A DNA stretch of 33,696 nucleotides, taken from assembly GCA_035634055.1 (NCBI GenBank), contig DASQDR010000110.1, positions 1 through 33,696 on the forward strand, given 5' to 3'. The translations under genes were made by a program, and so were the position numbers. This document shows positions 31,761 through 33,696 of this stretch, piece by piece; position 1 is the stretch's first letter; each line of letters opens with the position of its first letter. Source of the stretch: JAICTV01 sp035634055. Its GTDB lineage: Bacteria; Planctomycetota; Phycisphaerae; Tepidisphaerales; Tepidisphaeraceae. The notes below the pieces were generated by a model. It was not told the DNA's origin, searched no databases, and saw nothing but the letters and a program-made list of their open reading frames with translations.

Positions 31761-32282
31761 ATGGCCGTCCCCATTGAGGTCGTCGAGGCCGACATCACCA
31801 CGCTGGCGGTCGATGCCATCGTCAACGCCGCCAACGAGTCGCTCCTTGGCGGCGGCGGGGTGGACGGCGCGATCCACCGCGCGGCCGGGCCTCAACTGCT
31901 CGAAGAGTGCCGCACGATCGGCGGGTGCCCGACCGGCGAAGCGCGGCTGACCCAGGGGTACAACCTGCCGGCCAAGTACATCATCCACACCGTCGGCCCC
32001 GTCTGGCGCGGCGGGCGTCACGGCGAGGACGACCTGCTCGCCGCCTGCTATCGCCACAGCCTGTCCATCGCCCTGCGCAACCACCTGCGCACGATCGCCT
32101 TCCCTGCCATCAGCACCGGCTCCTACGGCTTCCCGCTGCGCCGCGCCGCGGACATCGCCGCCAATGAGGTCGAGCGCTTCTGGCAGACGTACCCGCAGTT
32201 CGACCGCATCGTGTTCTGCACGTTCGGCAAAGAGGCCTTCCAGGCGTACGCCGATGCCGTGCGGGCACTGGATGAACGGTGA
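31761..32282 (+). CDS. Macro-domain protein, probable O-acetyl-ADP-ribose deacetylase
   Basis: A 173-aa protein that is essentially one macro domain. AIVNAANESLLGGGGVDGAI (the Asn and Gly-rich ADP-ribose loop), HTVGPVW and AISTGSYGFPL (the second phosphate loop) are all present, as in the MacroD/YmdB-type family that removes ADP-ribose or acetyl groups. The ATG at 31761 has AGGGAG four to five bases upstream. It is divergent from the spermidine-synthase-like gene; 139 nt lie between. The YmdB name used for this family in Escherichia coli is unrelated to the TIGR00282 phosphodiesterase at 7590. No partner gene such as a sirtuin is next to it. Confidence 0.93.
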   Translation: MAVPIEVVEADITTLAVDAIVNAANESLLGGGGVDGAIHRAAGPQLLEECRTIGGCPTGEARLTQGYNLPAKYIIHTVGPVWRGGRHGEDDLLAACYRHSLSIALRNHLRTIAFPAISTGSYGFPLRRAADIAANEVERFWQTYPQFDRIVFCTFGKEAFQAYADAVRALDER

Positions 32283-32495
32283 CATCCTTCCGCTGACCGG
32301 CATGCCGGGGGAAGGGCAGGGAGACGGGCGGGGTGCCGCAGTCATGTCGGACGGGTGCCCGGCTGCCCCGTCCCCGGCTGATCCGCGCTGCTTGCCCGTC
32401 TCCCCAATCCTCTTCCCCGCCGACCGGGGGGAGGGAGACGGTCCGCGCCATTTGAACCTCCCGCGCGCGCGCCGCCGGCTGATACCCTAAACCTC

Positions 32496-33464
32496 ATGCC
32501 CCAGACGCGGATCGGCATTTCCGGTTGGACGTACGGCCCGTGGCGCGGGGTCTTTTACCCGAAGGATCTGGCCCACAAGCGCGAGTTGGAGTTCGCGTCG
32601 CGCCAGTTCAACTCCATCGAGATCAACGGCTCGTTCTACTCCCTCCAGCGCCCCAGCAGCTACGAAACGTGGTACGACGCCACGCCCGACGACTTCGTCT
32701 TTTCCGTCAAGGGCGGTCGGTTCATCACGCACATGAAGAAGCTGAAGGACGTGGATGACGCGCTGGCGAACTTCTTCGCCTCGGGGCTGCTGAAGCTGAA
32801 GGAGAAGCTCGGGCCGATCCTGTGGCAGTTCCCCCCCGGATTCGGGTTCAACGAGGAGCGGTTCGCGCAGTTCTTCGAGATGCTCCCGACCAACACTCGC
32901 GACGCCGCCGCGATCGCCCGGAAGCACACCGAAAAGCTCGAGGGCCGCGCTTGGACGAAAACCGACGCCAACCGCCGCGTGCGGCACTGCGTGGAGATCC
33001 GCCACAACAGCTTCAAGGACGAACGGTTCGTCAAGCTCTGCCGCCGGCACAAGATCGCGATCGTGCTGGCGGACACGGCCGGCCGGTGGCCCTACATGGA
33101 GGACGTCACCGCAGACTTCATCTACGCGCGCCTGCACGGCGACGCGGAGCTGTACGTCAGCGGCTACACCGATTCCGCCCTGGACTGGTGGGCCCGGCGG
33201 CTGGAGGCGTGGCGCTGCGGGTCGGAGCCGGCCGACGCGCTGAAGATCTCAGCGTCCAACGGCCGCAAGTGCGCCAACCGCGACGTCTACGTCTACTTCG
33301 ACAACGACGCTAAGGTGAAGGCCCCGTTCGACGCCCGCAACCTTGCCGCCCGCCTGACCGGCGCCGCGCCGATGCCCGTGCCGGAGGACCTGCTGCGCAA
33401 GGCGGGCGAGCCGCCGCGCGATCGCTGGGCGCCGCTGGGCCGACGCAAGGCGTCAACCGCGTAA
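32496..33464 (+). CDS. DUF72 (YecE-like) family protein
   Basis: A 322-aa protein with the DUF72 signature order: IGISGWTYGPWRGVFYP at the N-terminus, NSIEINGSFYSLQRPSSYETW, FSVKGGRFITHMKKLKD, LGPILWQFPPGF near residue 110, then HCVEIRHNSF, IVLADTAGRWPYMEDVTADF and YARLHGDAELYVSGYTDSAL. The fold is a TIM-barrel-like domain; the function is not known for the family. The ATG at 32496 has no Shine-Dalgarno site; TACCCT (32483-32488) seven bases upstream may be a -10 box. An inverted repeat GGGAGACGGGC/GCCCGTCTCCC (32319-32329, 32394-32404) lies in the 213-nt gap before it. Confidence 0.92.
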   Translation: MPQTRIGISGWTYGPWRGVFYPKDLAHKRELEFASRQFNSIEINGSFYSLQRPSSYETWYDATPDDFVFSVKGGRFITHMKKLKDVDDALANFFASGLLKLKEKLGPILWQFPPGFGFNEERFAQFFEMLPTNTRDAAAIARKHTEKLEGRAWTKTDANRRVRHCVEIRHNSFKDERFVKLCRRHKIAIVLADTAGRWPYMEDVTADFIYARLHGDAELYVSGYTDSALDWWARRLEAWRCGSEPADALKISASNGRKCANRDVYVYFDNDAKVKAPFDARNLAARLTGAAPMPVPEDLLRKAGEPPRDRWAPLGRRKASTA

Positions 33465-33495
33465 TACGGACCAAGAAAAGTGGCCGCGCTCGTCG

Positions 33496-33552
33496 GGGCG
33501 AGACTTGTCTCGCCCTCTTCGGCAGCGAAAGCGGGCGACACAAGTGTCGCCC
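33496..33552. repeat. Double palindrome GGGCGAGAC / GGGCGACAC
   Basis: Two hairpins 17 nt apart: GGGCGAGAC-TT-GTCTCGCCC (33496-33515) and GGGCGACAC-AA-GTGTCGCCC (33533-33552), each with a 9-bp stem. They are also near-complementary to each other. The layout (two hairpin arms and a variable middle) is like that of the 94-bp elements inside the oxidoreductase gene, with different arm sequence. Further on, CCCGA...TCGGG at 33668-33696 is another small palindrome at the window edge. Confidence 0.75.
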
Positions 33553-33696
33553 CCACAGTCGACGCGCGACGAGTTTTCCCGATCCGTTTCAGAGTTGCGC
33601 CGCGGAACACGAACCAGTCGTCAGGCAGACCCGCCCCCGCGGGCGCGCCAGTAGCACGAGTTGTCATCCCGAAGCGTACTCGCGAGGGATCTCGGG

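Noticed and set aside
32319..32404. Inverted repeat GGGAGACGGGC/GCCCGTCTCCC as a terminator of the macro-domain gene
   Set aside because: The arms are 64 nt apart with no T-run after the second arm; recorded only as a repeat in the gap.

Overview
This window is a GC-rich stretch of bacterial chromosome that looks like a planctomycete, most likely a Phycisphaerae/Tepidisphaera-type lineage. The main reason is a set of large secreted proteins that start with the planctomycete N-terminal motif (PLEARQLM, PLERRRLLAS, SLELRRLLS) ahead of SdrD-B-like, RTX-like or FG-GAP/PKD modules. Other reasons are conserved membrane proteins of planctomycete type and intergenic spaces filled with short palindromic repeats. 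Taxonomy is inferred from these features; there is no rRNA, tRNA, CRISPR array, integrase or phage module that I can see.

Layout. Positions 1-7000 hold a cell-surface/exoprotein block: a 5'-truncated SdrD-B-repeat protein, a complete relative, a small unknown on the minus strand, a Pro/Ala-rich membrane protein and a 762-aa RTX-like calcium-binding-repeat protein. Positions 6959-8444 hold a tightly packed divergent pair, msrB and a YmdB-type phosphodiesterase. Positions 8580-11241 (minus) hold a DUF2089 regulator followed by a membrane-anchored HEAT plus alpha/beta-hydrolase protein. A 752-aa FG-GAP/PKD/RTX exoprotein lies at 11461-13719 (minus). Positions 14310-16550 carry the housekeeping run ribH, nusB, ftsY, separated by two inverted-repeat clusters. 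Then come a FlgM-like two-gene minus operon, an MFS transporter, an M48 lipoprotein protease, a polytopic membrane protein with a strongly structured 5' leader, two small conserved proteins and a DUF433/DUF5615 toxin-antitoxin-type pair.

Positions 23969-27859 (minus) are one continuous reading frame for a fused indolepyruvate ferredoxin oxidoreductase. It is broken by a single in-frame TAG at 26207-26209, and it carries two in-frame copies of a 94-bp palindromic element that add about 31 residues each. After a roughly 0.9-kb space with no convincing gene there is a 33-aa single-helix membrane protein (28796-28897), an 803-aa membrane spermidine-synthase-like protein, a macro-domain protein and a DUF72 protein.

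The most notable signals are: (1) the amber-interrupted oxidoreductase; (2) the same gene hosting two palindromic inserts read in the same phase, resembling the protein-invading palindromic elements of Rickettsia; (3) at least seven genes whose -10-like box lies only 6-10 nt before the start codon, implying leaderless mRNAs; (4) a three-tier leader hairpin just before the ribosome-binding site of the 20768 gene; and (5) a TGACGAA inverted-repeat cluster that supplies the nusB stop codon and ends at the ftsY start. I see no large new defence or biosynthetic cluster.
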